Below are positions 1-9,070 of a DNA stretch of 50,836 nt, one piece after another. Every line of letters begins with the position of its first letter. The first letter of the stretch is position 1. The notes beneath the pieces are model-generated. The model was not told the DNA's origin. It saw only the letters and a program-made list of their open reading frames with translations, and searched no databases. The DNA is from an uncultured Eubacteriales bacterium (lineage in GTDB: Bacteria; Bacillota; Clostridia; Oscillospirales; Oscillospiraceae). Both the position numbers and the translations under genes were made by a program. The DNA lies in NCBI GenBank assembly GCA_900313925.1, contig OMTF01000056.1:1-50836 (forward strand), read 5' to 3'.

Positions 1-120
1 CAACAGTGCGACACAGAGATGGATTCGCAGTCTGGGGGCATGTAGGAATAATCTTGCCAGTTGATCTCTGTCAAGAAAAAACTACGCAACAACTTGACGC
101 GGTCGCAGCAAACGCATCGT

Positions 121-149
121 TTGTCATACGGGAATGTCAATGGTACAAT
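121..149 (+). promoter_or_regulatory. Predicted sigma-A promoter of hypB
   Basis: A -35 box TTGTCA (121-126) and a -10 box TACAAT (144-149) are separated by exactly 17 bases. They lie about 60 bases upstream of the hypB start. Nothing coding is convincing in the first 208 bases. Confidence 0.6.
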
Positions 150-208
150 AGAATGGAAATTTATCGCAATTTTGTGCGAAAAACATATCTGATTTCGGAG
201 GTTGCAGT

Positions 209-874
209 ATGGAGGGCTATAAAGTTATTGAAGTCAAGGAAAGCGTCTTTGCAAGCAACGATCGGGAGGCCGAAAAGCTTCGCAATGACTTAAAAGAAAG
301 AGGCGTATTCCTGATCAATCTGATGTCTTCCCCCGGTTCGGGAAAGACTACCACTTTGAAGCGGACCATCGCCGATCTGTCCAATGAAATGAAAATCGGT
401 GTCATGGAAGCGGATATCGATTCCGACGTAGATGCCGCTGCCATTGAAAAAACAGGAGCAAAAGTCATTCAGGTTCATACCGGCGGCATGTGTCACCTCG
501 ATGCAGGAATGACGCGGCAGGGACTGGAGAGTATGGGAACAGAAAATCTGGACCTGGTCTTTCTTGAAAACGTCGGCAACCTTGTCTGCCCCGCGGAGTT
601 TGATACCGGAGCAAGCAAGAATGTTATGATCCTGTCCGTTCCGGAAGGCCATGACAAGCCGTTGAAATACCCGCTCATGTTCCAGGTATGCGATGTGCTG
701 CTTGTCAACAAGATAGATGTTCTTCCATATTTTGATTTTGATATGGATGCCTGCAGAAAATACGCGCAGGAGCGTAACCCCAACATTAAAATTATTCCTA
801 TCTCCGCTCGAACCGGGGAAGGAATGGAAGAATGGGAAAACTGGCTTCGTGAAGAAGTCCGGGCCTGCAAATAA
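209..874 (+). CDS. hypB: Hydrogenase nickel incorporation GTPase HypB
   Basis: 221 aa. HypB is a cytoplasmic SIMIBI-class GTPase that works with HypA to deliver nickel to [NiFe]-hydrogenase (and sometimes urease). Visible motifs are the P-loop SSPGSGKT near residue 41, the TGGMCHLDAG segment carrying the conserved Cys-His of the dimer-interface metal site, LVFLENVGNLVCP in the switch region, and the NKID guanine-specificity motif. The N-terminal CxxCGC metal motif and His-rich stretch of some HypB proteins are absent, so this is the short form. ATG at 209 is preceded by GGAGG at 198-202. Followed by its own terminator. No hypA or hydrogenase gene is seen on either side within the window; its partners must lie to the left or elsewhere. 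Confidence 0.93.
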   Translation: MEGYKVIEVKESVFASNDREAEKLRNDLKERGVFLINLMSSPGSGKTTTLKRTIADLSNEMKIGVMEADIDSDVDAAAIEKTGAKVIQVHTGGMCHLDAGMTRQGLESMGTENLDLVFLENVGNLVCPAEFDTGASKNVMILSVPEGHDKPLKYPLMFQVCDVLLVNKIDVLPYFDFDMDACRKYAQERNPNIKIIPISARTGEGMEEWENWLREEVRACK

Positions 875-894
875 ACAGAATTGCCAAGAACACG

Positions 895-932
895 CATGGC
901 AGCACGCTTTCGATGCATGCTGCCATGTTTTT
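895..932 (+). terminator. Rho-independent terminator after hypB
   Basis: A perfect 10-bp stem CATGGCAGCA (895-904) / TGCTGCCATG (918-927) is followed by five T (928-932) on the plus strand. It lies 20 bases past the hypB stop and 7 bases from the end of the convergent pcrA gene. Confidence 0.8.
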
Positions 933-938
933 CGGATT

Positions 939-3368
939 TCAGTCAAGTTTTGCCATATACTGGGAAGCGTAGCTCAGCATAAACTTCTTGTCCCCATTAT
1001 CCGCAAAGTGGATGCTCACAAGATAGTCGCTTCCCATCGGCTGCATATCGGTCACGATTCCCTCTCCAAAAATCTGATGCCGAATCCGATTTCCGGTTTT
1101 CAGGTGGAGAACCGACTGCGGCTTTGAAGACCGGGGAGGTATGACTGTACTTCGGATCGCACGGTTTCCCTGCCTGCGGAAGCCGCCGGGGCTTCTTTGC
1201 CCAAACCCAGTGTTTTTAGGACGGTCCCAATAGTTTTCCGGCTGTGATTCGTTTTCGGAAAAACCGCTCCACTGCGTTGCTGCCTGCGTTTTTATCGTTA
1301 TCTTATGTTCTTCTGGAATTTCGTCTACAAAACGGCTCGGCTTGGAATTCATCACATTACCGAACAGCATTCTTTCCCTTGCAGAGGTAATATAGAGTCT
1401 GCGCTTTGCTCTGGTAATCGCCACATAGCAAAGCCTTCGTTCCTCCTCCATTTTATCGCTCTCTCCGATATTGCGGTATCCCGGAAATATGCCGTCCTCA
1501 GCGCCGGCGAGAAATACGGTATGAAATTCAAGGCCCTTTGCCGAATGGATTGTCATCATGACAACGCTGTCTGCTTCTTTGTCGTAATTGTCCGTATCCG
1601 TAAAAAGCGCCACGCTTTCAAGAAATCCTTCAAGGCTTTCATCGCCGGTTTCCTTTGCATAGCTCAAAATGCTGGATTTTATTTCACGGATATTTTCTTC
1701 GCGCGACTCGTTTTCTCCTGTCTTTTTCTCCTGCAGCATCTGCAGATATCCGGATTTTTCCACGGTTGCATCAAAGACTTCTGCCGCAGTTCCGGTTTCT
1801 GCGACTTTGCGCAGTTGCTGAATCAGGTTTGTAAAAGTTCTCAGCTTTACTGCATTTTTCTGAAGCGAAGGAATTTCATCCGCTGCCAGTGCCGTGTCGA
1901 ATAAGGAAAGATTTCGTTCCGCCGCTGCCTGCTGCAGTGTAGCAATCGTCTTTGCGCCGATTCCCCGTGGCGGATTGTTGATAATTCGTAGCAGGCGCAG
2001 GTTGTCTGTCGGTGCCTGCACCACATCCAGATAAGAAAGAATGTCCTTGACTTCCGCGCGATCATAGAAGCGGTTGCCGCCCAAAATCCGGTACGGCACG
2101 CCGAGACGGCGAAATCCCTGCTCTATGGCATTAGACTGGGCATTCATACGATAGAGGATGCAGTTCTCCCTCCAGCTCCCGCCGTTTTTCACATCATTCA
2201 GAATCTGTCCGGCAATATAGTTTGCCTCATCATCCTGATCGTGCGTAATGCAATGGACTACCCGATCCCCCGCATCCGACTGCGTCCACAGTGTTTTCTG
2301 CTTTCTTTGGGAATTGTTTGCAATCACCGCGTTCGCAGCATCGAGGATATGCCCGGTGGAACGGTAATTCTGTTCCAGCCGAACCGTGCGACAGGGCTTA
2401 AATTCATCTTCAAAATGCAGTATGTTCTCAATGGTGGCTCCACGGAACTTATAAATGCTCTGATCGTCGTCCCCGACAACGCAGATATTTCTCCAGCCCT
2501 CGCTCAAAATGGAAATAAGAAGATACTGCAGCCGGTTCGTGTCCTGATATTCATCCACAAGAATATACTTAAATTTTCTTTGCCAGTATTCCGCGACATC
2601 GGCGTTTTCCTGCAGGAGCTTAACCGTCAGGGCAAGCAGATCGTCAAAGTCCATTGCCCCCGCAGCAAACAGCCGTTTCTGGTATTCCTGATAGATTTCG
2701 GCGACCGTATGGTGGAAAATATCATAGTTCCCGGAAAGCTTCGCTGCATATTCATCGCTGGTTATGGAATCGTCTTTAGATCTGCTGATTTCGCTGAGCA
2801 CCTGTCTTGGAGGAAATTCCTTTTCCTCCAGGTTTCTATCCTTTAAAATGCTTTTTATCACACTCAGGCTGTCCGATGTGTCGTATATAGCGAATGTTTC
2901 CGGGTATCCCAGAAGCAGTGCGTCGCGTCGGAGCACTCTTACACAAAAAGAGTGGAACGTAAACGCCCAGATGTCTTCTCCTTGTTCTCCCAGAAGGCTG
3001 CTCAATCGGTCCTTGAGTTCCCCGGCAGCCTTGTTTGTAAACGTGATCGCAAGAATGCGCCACGGGGCTACCGGCTCCAGCGCAGCTCTTGCTCTGGCCT
3101 CCTCCGATCCGTTCTCGAAGAGAGAAATATCTTCCGTCGATGCATCTTCGGGTACTTCCTCTGTATCCGATGCCCGGCCGAACCATAGGAGATTTGCAAT
3201 CCGGTTTATCAATACCGTTGTTTTTCCGCTCCCGGCTCCAGCCAGAATAATAAGCGGTCCTTCGGTTTCTAGGACCGCTTTGCGCTGCATGTTGTTGAGA
3301 TGAGAAAACTGACGAGCGATATACGCGCTTCTTGCCTTGCAGTATTGTTGTTTCTGTTTCGTATTCAT
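939..3368 (-). CDS. pcrA: ATP-dependent DNA helicase PcrA/UvrD
   Basis: 809 aa, superfamily 1A 3'-5' helicase used in repair and in clearing proteins and RNA polymerase from DNA. Motifs in order: Walker A LAGAGSGKTT (about residue 42), DEYQDT Walker B, VGDDDQSIYKFRGA, LEQNYRST, HSAKGLEF, and VAITRAKRRLYI. The C-terminus has the short conserved domain (FGEGIVTDMQPMGSDYLVSIHF) that in PcrA contacts RNA polymerase. Length is normal for the family (about 720-810). A 20-residue acidic insertion (EEVPEDASTEDISLFENGSEE) sits between the Walker A region and the LAITFTNKAA motif. ATG at 3368 is only 7 bases from a good -10 box, so the transcript may be leaderless; a second in-frame ATG lies at residue 28, inside the conserved LNNMQRKAVL segment, and is less likely. 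Confidence 0.95.
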   Translation of the reverse strand: MNTKQKQQYCKARSAYIARQFSHLNNMQRKAVLETEGPLIILAGAGSGKTTVLINRIANLLWFGRASDTEEVPEDASTEDISLFENGSEEARARAALEPVAPWRILAITFTNKAAGELKDRLSSLLGEQGEDIWAFTFHSFCVRVLRRDALLLGYPETFAIYDTSDSLSVIKSILKDRNLEEKEFPPRQVLSEISRSKDDSITSDEYAAKLSGNYDIFHHTVAEIYQEYQKRLFAAGAMDFDDLLALTVKLLQENADVAEYWQRKFKYILVDEYQDTNRLQYLLISILSEGWRNICVVGDDDQSIYKFRGATIENILHFEDEFKPCRTVRLEQNYRSTGHILDAANAVIANNSQRKQKTLWTQSDAGDRVVHCITHDQDDEANYIAGQILNDVKNGGSWRENCILYRMNAQSNAIEQGFRRLGVPYRILGGNRFYDRAEVKDILSYLDVVQAPTDNLRLLRIINNPPRGIGAKTIATLQQAAAERNLSLFDTALAADEIPSLQKNAVKLRTFTNLIQQLRKVAETGTAAEVFDATVEKSGYLQMLQEKKTGENESREENIREIKSSILSYAKETGDESLEGFLESVALFTDTDNYDKEADSVVMMTIHSAKGLEFHTVFLAGAEDGIFPGYRNIGESDKMEEERRLCYVAITRAKRRLYITSARERMLFGNVMNSKPSRFVDEIPEEHKITIKTQAATQWSGFSENESQPENYWDRPKNTGFGQRSPGGFRRQGNRAIRSTVIPPRSSKPQSVLHLKTGNRIRHQIFGEGIVTDMQPMGSDYLVSIHFADNGDKKFMLSYASQYMAKLD

Positions 3369-3375
3369 GCTCTAA

Positions 3376-3404
3376 ATATTAGCACATGAGCGGATCTGTG
3401 ACAA
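3376..3404 (-). promoter_or_regulatory. Predicted promoter of pcrA, possibly leaderless
   Basis: Read on the minus strand: -35 TTGTCA (3404-3399), 17-base spacer, -10 TAATAT (3381-3376). The A of the pcrA ATG at 3368 is only 8 bases beyond the last base of the -10 box, about where transcription would begin. No ribosome binding site fits between them. Confidence 0.55.
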
Positions 3405-3643
3405 GGCTCCAACCCACGATATTTCGATGGTATATCTTCGCAAATGATGCTGCATTTTGCATATTTCCATATCGCTTTTTATCTTGCGTGGTATTTAATT
3501 TAGCATGCCGTGAGCAGGAAATCATCCTCCCCATAGGAGAGGAAATGAATTGCAGAATACACGGCGTTTTCTTGACTTGCGTATCTTGTGGCACTATACT
3601 TATACTGCAATTTAGTCGTATTTATTAAAAGGTTGTAAATATT

Positions 3644-4060
3644 GTGCTATTAGATACTAATAATCATTCAGTATTCCTGCTGCATTATCATCTTATTATG
3701 TGTATAAAATATCGCAGCAATGTGATAGATGATGTCATCTCTGATCGTCTGAAAGAGATGTTTGTAAAGATGGCTCCTGCTTACAACATTACGTTAGAAG
3801 AATGGAATCACGACATTGATCATGTCCATATTCTATTCCGGGGGCATCCCAATACAGCAATCAGCAAATTTATCAATGCGTATAAAACTGCGAGCAGCCG
3901 CGTCATAAAGAAAGAATTTCCTGCGATACGGAAATCGCTCTGGAAAGAGATGTTCTGGTCGCAGAGCTTTTGTCTTATGACTGCCGGCAGGGCCCCCGAA
4001 GAAATTATCAATGAGTACATCGAATCGCAAGGGAAAAAAGGCGGCAGGCAAAGCAATTAA
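3644..4060 (+). CDS. tnpA: IS200/IS605 family transposase TnpA (Y1 HUH)
   Basis: 138 aa, the usual size for the family (about 130-155). TnpA is a Y1 HUH single-strand transposase that cuts at hairpin ends and joins through a 5'-phosphotyrosine. Visible are the HUH pair in DHVHILF (about residue 65) and the catalytic tyrosine in EEIINEYIESQ near residue 127, with the supporting glutamine after it. Start is GTG at 3644 with AAAAGG 11 bases upstream. The reading frame is complete, so the enzyme may be active although its tnpB partner is broken. Confidence 0.9.
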   Translation: MLLDTNNHSVFLLHYHLIMCIKYRSNVIDDVISDRLKEMFVKMAPAYNITLEEWNHDIDHVHILFRGHPNTAISKFINAYKTASSRVIKKEFPAIRKSLWKEMFWSQSFCLMTAGRAPEEIINEYIESQGKKGGRQSN

Positions 4061-4224
4061 ATGCCGCGTTTCTCCTGCAGAAGGCACGGTGCGTTATGTT
4101 TGCGAAAACTTTTGTCTGCTGCCATATGATCGATAATCTCCTGCTTTCCGATAAAATCGAAGCTGCAGTACTTCCTGCCACGCCTGCAGGGTACACAACA
4201 GATTGTCCATATTTTTAAGAATCA

Positions 4225-4628
4225 GACACCCTTGCTCTTGCAGATGAACAGCTGATCATACAGTTTGCATTCAGAAATCGCTTTAGTAAATTCCGTAAAA
4301 GGAAAAACGGATTATCTAAATTCAAGGCTGCAAAGCGCAGCCGTAAGTCTTATACTGTCAATAATCAAAAACGCACCATTGCTGTTATTGATAACAGATA
4401 ATATGAACTTCCTAAGATTGACAAAGTAAAAGCTGACATGCATCGTATGCCGGATGATAACCGGGGAATTATATCTGCTGCGGTGCTCTGCATTCTGAAA
4501 TGAGGGATTTGAGAACCCGAACAGTGAAGTGCGATAGCGGTCATACAATCCGCCGCAGCCAGAATGCCGCAATCAATATCTTACAGGAAAGCTTTCGATG
4601 GCTAAACGGCTCATTTGAAATAGTATAG
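4225..4628 (+). pseudogene. tnpB: Broken TnpB (RNA-guided nuclease) remnant
   Basis: Downstream of tnpA two pieces of a TnpB/Fanzor-type protein survive in different frames. The first includes RNRFSKFRKRKNG, SYTVNNQKRTIAVIDNR, a TAA stop, then YELPKIDKVKADMHR, matching the N-terminal wedge part of TnpB. The second, near 4510-4628, carries VKCDSGH and RRSQNAAINILQE, which corresponds to the C-terminal zinc-finger and final RuvC segment. Most of the RuvC core between them is deleted. It cannot be functional. The call rests on these motif matches. Confidence 0.75.
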
Positions 4629-4736
4629 ATAAACATATGGCACGGACGGAATCGCCCAATCCTAACGCTTTGGGCACAGTGTAATACGTTCGTTTCGTAT
4701 CATCGTGGCCAATGCTTCGGCGGCTGAAGCAAGAAG

Positions 4737-4766
4737 CTCCGGCTTCTATTAGCCGGAGTCATTCAC
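4737..4766 (+). repeat. Right-end hairpin of the IS200/IS605 element
   Basis: CTCCGGCT (4737-4744) pairs with AGCCGGAG (4751-4758) around a 6-base loop, followed by TCATTCAC. This is the subterminal hairpin recognised by TnpA in such elements. It ends 24 bases before the next gene's start codon, so the element lies between that gene and any ancestral promoter. Confidence 0.7.
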
Positions 4767-4789
4767 GAAACTGGAAGGGACTTGACGTT

Positions 4790-6007
4790 GTGAAATACGA
4801 CTTTACTACAATTCTTGATCGGCACGGAAAAGACGCCCTTGCCGTCGACGCTATCGGAACCTCCGGAGGATTCGGCTTTGCTCCCGGTGAGCCAAAATCG
4901 GGGTATGATGCCATTCCCATGTGGGTTGCGGATATGAATTTTGCTACAGCGCCCTCTGTTACTGAAGAAATAATAAAAAGAGCTCAGCATCCGGCTTTCG
5001 GCTATTTTGAACCCTCTGCGGAATATTACCGCGCCATTTTTCAATGGCACAGAAAGAGAAAAGGCGTCTCCGATCTCACGAAGGAATTTATTGGCTATGA
5101 AAACGGGGTCGTTGGAGGCGTGATCAGCACCGTAAACGTTCTCTGCTCCCGCGGAAGCAATGTACTCCTGCATTCCCCCTGTTACGTGAGTTTTATGTCC
5201 GCGCTGAAAGCCAATGGCTACAACATGATTTTTAGTCCCCTCGTAATGGATGAAAATCGTATCTGGAGGATGGATCTGAACGATATGGAAGAAAAAATAC
5301 GGAAATTTCATATCCATACTGCAATATTCTGTTCTCCGCACAATCCCAGCGGACGTGTATGGGAACGCTGGGAGATAGCACAGATGATGGAATTGTACCG
5401 AAAATATGATGTGTTTGTTATTTCGGATGAAATCTGGTCTGATATTCTACTCAACGGCAGCCGGCATATTCCGACACAGTCCGTATCGGAGGATGCAAAA
5501 ATGCGCACCGTAGCTCTGTATTCTCCATCAAAAACGTTCAATCTTGCAGGTCTTGTGGGGAGTTATCATATTATTTACAATCCTTGGCTTCGGGATCGCG
5601 TTGTGAAGGAAGCATCCATGAGCGAATACAATTCCATGAACACACTGTCCATGCATGCCCTGATCGGAGCATACAGCGATACTGGAATGGAATGGGCGGA
5701 TGAGCTTTGTCAGGTTCTTAGTAAAAATGTAAATTTTGCCTGCAATAAAATTGATTCAAAGTTTGACGGTATAACCATCAGCAAACCGCAGGGAACTTAC
5801 ATGCTGTTCCTAGACTGCACACAATGGTGCAAATCGCATGGCCGATCCATTGAGGAACTTCTTCGGGCTGGTTGGGATGTCGGCGTCTCATGGCAGGACG
5901 GCCGCCTTTTCAATGGGCCCTGCCACATTCGCATGAATCTTGCGCTCCCGCTAAGTCTGGTGGAAGAAGCGTTCCACCGTCTTGAAAAGCTTGTGTTCAG
6001 CATCTGA
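4790..6007 (+). CDS. malY: MalY/PatB-type aminotransferase (cystathionine beta-lyase)
   Basis: 405 aa from GTG at 4790. Fold-type I PLP enzyme of the MalY/PatB group, which usually acts as a C-S beta-lyase on cystathionine or cysteine conjugates, giving pyruvate, ammonia and a thiol. Typical segments are MWVADMNFATAPSV, GVVGGVISTVNVLC, the IFCSPHNPSGRVW aspartate/asparagine region, VISDEIWSDILL, and the PLP lysine in YSPSKTFNLAGLVGSY. The frame stays open upstream to ATG 4712, but those 26 codons lie inside the IS right end; GTG 4790 has GGAAGGGA at 4773-4780 and fits the family N-terminus. Expression may depend on read-through from the IS. Substrate is inferred from family only. Confidence 0.88.
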   Translation: MKYDFTTILDRHGKDALAVDAIGTSGGFGFAPGEPKSGYDAIPMWVADMNFATAPSVTEEIIKRAQHPAFGYFEPSAEYYRAIFQWHRKRKGVSDLTKEFIGYENGVVGGVISTVNVLCSRGSNVLLHSPCYVSFMSALKANGYNMIFSPLVMDENRIWRMDLNDMEEKIRKFHIHTAIFCSPHNPSGRVWERWEIAQMMELYRKYDVFVISDEIWSDILLNGSRHIPTQSVSEDAKMRTVALYSPSKTFNLAGLVGSYHIIYNPWLRDRVVKEASMSEYNSMNTLSMHALIGAYSDTGMEWADELCQVLSKNVNFACNKIDSKFDGITISKPQGTYMLFLDCTQWCKSHGRSIEELLRAGWDVGVSWQDGRLFNGPCHIRMNLALPLSLVEEAFHRLEKLVFSI

Positions 6008-7184
6008 ATCACTCTAAGGCAACAGCAGCGTAATGGCTGCGGGAACTTCCATGGTTTTATTCTCCCGTTTCTACCCATAGAAGTATTATTGGGGCTTTGC
6101 CTTGAATAGCGGGTAATCTTAGTCAGTACCGGAACTGTTTATATTTCGGTACATCAGAAGTCTGGGCATGTACAGTTCCTTCTTCCAGATTCACAGTAGG
6201 CTGCTTTCTTCTTCACTACTCGTTCTTCATAAGTGTTGAGCACTTAATCAAACGTATCTCTGCAGTTCATGCAGGCTTTCCAGTGATTGGCTTAGTCGTT
6301 CTGCCATTCGCCAAAGCTGTGTCTGGCCGCCGGAATTTGAATATCCGTTTCTCTGATTTTTTTCGTTCCTGCCGCGTCGCTGATCCGCTTCCCGCATTCA
6401 TTTTTTGTAAAGTATCCCTTGTTGCCCCTTCCTCGCAGCATGTCACCATAGCTTTGACTTTTGCAATTATATGCCTTTCTACGACATGCATATTTCTTAA
6501 GCTGCCACATGGTACCCTGCTGCCGACGTCAATGGTACGCAGCACGTAAAATTGTATCATGGAAAAAGCGCATGGCACTATACGAACGAGGTTTTTCGTG
6601 CCGCCTTCTTGAATATGATGCGCTCTGCCGGAAATATTCATGTCAGAGCAAAGGCTTCTGCAATTCTTCTATGGCGAGTTATCAGAGCAATATTGGGCCG
6701 TCGGACTATTTCCGTCGCGGTATGCGCGGTGAAACTCCTCCCGTGTATGGCCTGCAGCCATGAAGAAGTCGCAATTTGATGGGACACCGCTTTGATTCAA
6801 GGACGTCGGAGGATGGCGGTTGACCACGAAAAATAACCTAGACAGTGTCGAAAAGCCTCTGTACTGCGTTCGCAGTTTCCCTGGCTTGCTTCAATTCAGC
6901 ATGCCCGTTCAGTATGACATGTGAGTGCTGTTCTCCATAGAATCTGCGCGCGGTTCCGGCGGGAAGCCGGACTGAACCCTGCCGCATTCCGTTCTTTTTC
7001 CGTATAAGGTCCCCTGATAATTATAGGGCCTTGGGATTGGAAGTGACCCCTTCAGGCAGCAGAATGATGCCTTGAAGAGGCCGCTTTTTCATTCGTTTTG
7101 CAAAACCCGGTAGAAACGGAATTTTTTTCCATTTCTGGCAGGAGCAATACCACAGGTTCCTGCAGAAGGAAAAATCTATTGCGC
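6008..7184. other. Gene-poor 1.2-kb stretch with decayed coding fragments
   Basis: No complete gene is convincing here. On the minus strand two fragments read like old coding sequence: about 6830-7010 (ending in RRFYGEQHSHVILNGHAELK and a further 14 residues before a TAG) and about 6292-6510 (with KSQSYGDMLRGRGNKGYF and ARHSFGEWQND). The second vaguely recalls the C-terminal part of a DDE transposase but I cannot assign it. An 8-bp inverted repeat GGAACTGT (6131-6138) / ACAGTTCC (6172-6179) is present. I read the stretch as a graveyard next to the insertion element. Confidence 0.4.
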
Positions 7185-8867
7185 TTATTTCAGAACACCG
7201 CCTTGATCGGCGCTGGTTGCTTCGCGGGAATATCGTGCCAGGTAGCCTTCAGTGACGGGAGGTGTAAAGTGAAATGCTTTCCTGCGGCGTTCCAGCTCCT
7301 CATCTGATACAAGCAGCTCAATCCGCTTTTCTATGACATCGATGACAATTCGGTCGCCGTCTTCGATCAATGCAATCGGACCTCCGAGAGCCGCTTCAGG
7401 AGATATATGTCCAACAAAGCAACCGTTATTTGTTCCCGAGAACCGGCCGTCTGTAATCAGAGCGGTGCTTTTATTCAGGCCCTGGCCGTACAGCAGCTTC
7501 ATCGGCTTGAACATTTCCGGCATGCCGGGAGCGCCTTTCGGACCGGCATAGCGGATAACAACTACATGGCCGGGTTTGACCAGCTGCCTGCCGATTGCAT
7601 CATTTGCTTCTTCTTCCCCCGAAAAACAGATGGCAGTCCCTTCGAAGTGGCGGACTTCCGGAGCGATGGCTGCCGGCTTTGCAACTGCGGTGTCCGGCGC
7701 AAGATTGCCGTGCATAATGGCGAGTCCTGCCAGCGTTGAAAACGGTTTGGCAAGAGAAGTAATAACTTCCGGATTCTTCGGGTAGTTGCTGTGATAAGAT
7801 GCCGCATTTTCCTGTATTGTTTTCCCCGTCACGGTAATACAGTCATTGTAGAGAATGGAACGCAGCTGACGCTGGACCTCAGGGATGCCTCCTGCGTGAT
7901 AGAAATCCTCGCAGTCAAATTCCTTGGACGCTGGATTGATGCGTGCAATCAGGGGCACAGTCTCCCCGTACTCCTCGAACCACTGCATGACGGTATCGGC
8001 CGGAATTCCTATTTCATGTGCAATGGCGCAGGTGTGAATGACGCAGTTTGTGGAGCCGCCGCTAGCCATGAGAACCATGATTGCATTGCGGATGGATTTT
8101 TCAGTGATGATATCCCGGGAGGTCATGCCTTCCCGGACCATATTGACAATCGTTTCTCCTGTTTTGAATGCGGCGCGGATGCGGTCATTATAAACGGCCG
8201 GAATGGCTGCCGATCCCGGCAGACTCATGCCGAGTGCTTCTGCCATACAGCACATGGAATTTGCTGTTGCCATATGCTGGCAAGAGCCAATCGTCGGGCA
8301 GCAGGCGTCCGTCAGCTCCAGGACCTTGCTACGATCCAGCTTCCCGGCCTGGTACATGCCGTATGCTTCTTCCGGTACGGTTGAATCTGCTTTCCGTTTC
8401 CCGCCGAAAGACGGTCCGCCGAGCATGCATCCGCCCGCAAGAAAGATGCAGGGAATATCGAGTCGGGCTGCTGCCATTAGCATGCCAGGCACGGTTTTGT
8501 CGCAGGATCCGACCAGAACCAGCCCATCCAGACGATGCGCTCGTGCCATGATTTCAATCCCGTCTGCGACAATCTCCCGCGAAGGCAGGGAATAGCGGGA
8601 GCCGCTATGGGTTGTGCAGACGCCGTCGCACACAGCGATGCATCCGAATTCAACCGGTGTTCCACCGGCGCGATATACCCCGTATTTGACCTGTTCGCTC
8701 AGTTCCCGCAGATTGCGGTGCCCCGGAACGATATCCGTAAAGGAATCGCAGACGCCGATCACCGGGCGTGTGAAATCGTCCTCTGAAAATCCGTTGCCTT
8801 TGTATATGGCACGGCATTCCAGCATGCTGTCCGGCATGAATGTGCCGGATTCAAATTTTTTCTGCAT
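7185..8867 (-). CDS. IlvD/Edd family dehydratase
   Basis: 560 aa, the usual size for Gram-positive dihydroxy-acid dehydratases. The family are iron-sulfur enzymes that dehydrate 2,3-dihydroxy acids. Cluster-ligand segments are visible: [22 protein letters not shown], and [17 protein letters not shown], followed by [24 protein letters not shown] and [16 protein letters not shown] are also typical. The third motif differs from the GSCxGMFTANTM of classical IlvD, and is closer to the GxCNTMGTAST form of sugar-acid dehydratases, so the substrate is open. Start is ATG 8867, preceded by AAGGAAAAAGG; the longer frame to 8975 is low-complexity and lacks a site. It lies downstream of valS on the same strand, with no isoleucine/valine genes near. 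Confidence 0.85.
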   Translation of the reverse strand: MQKKFESGTFMPDSMLECRAIYKGNGFSEDDFTRPVIGVCDSFTDIVPGHRNLRELSEQVKYGVYRAGGTPVEFGCIAVCDGVCTTHSGSRYSLPSREIVADGIEIMARAHRLDGLVLVGSCDKTVPGMLMAAARLDIPCIFLAGGCMLGGPSFGGKRKADSTVPEEAYGMYQAGKLDRSKVLELTDACCPTIGSCQHMATANSMCCMAEALGMSLPGSAAIPAVYNDRIRAAFKTGETIVNMVREGMTSRDIITEKSIRNAIMVLMASGGSTNCVIHTCAIAHEIGIPADTVMQWFEEYGETVPLIARINPASKEFDCEDFYHAGGIPEVQRQLRSILYNDCITVTGKTIQENAASYHSNYPKNPEVITSLAKPFSTLAGLAIMHGNLAPDTAVAKPAAIAPEVRHFEGTAICFSGEEEANDAIGRQLVKPGHVVVIRYAGPKGAPGMPEMFKPMKLLYGQGLNKSTALITDGRFSGTNNGCFVGHISPEAALGGPIALIEDGDRIVIDVIEKRIELLVSDEELERRRKAFHFTPPVTEGYLARYSREATSADQGGVLK

Positions 8868-9070
8868 ACCTTTTTCCTTTCCCTTTCCGCCTCGGAAACT
8901 TACGATTTTCCCAGATGCTGTCTGCGGCTTTCTCTCTTCTCCGGAGGCATTGTCTTTCCGACTTCCTGACGGCACTGACCTATCCCGGCGATGATCCGAA
9001 TGGGAACGCTGCGGGGCATTCTTCCAGCACAGGCCGCGATCTTCCCCGTGTTTCCCCGTCCGATTTTCAT

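Larger units (their letters stand above)
3572..4766 (+). mobile_element. Decayed IS200/IS605-family element
   Basis: The element contains an intact tnpA, a broken tnpB and a right-end hairpin (4737-4758) followed by TCATTCAC, the kind of end seen in IS200/IS605 elements, which have no terminal inverted repeats and move as single strands. The right boundary near 4766 is well supported. The left boundary is not: TTGAC at 3572-3576 is only a candidate target/cleavage sequence. tnpB is dead, but an IS200-like element could move with tnpA alone. Confidence 0.65.

Noticed and set aside
6267-6641. A minus-strand hypothetical protein of 124 residues
   Set aside because: No ribosome binding site, overlapping competing frames in the same segment, and no recognisable motif. 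Treated as decayed sequence.
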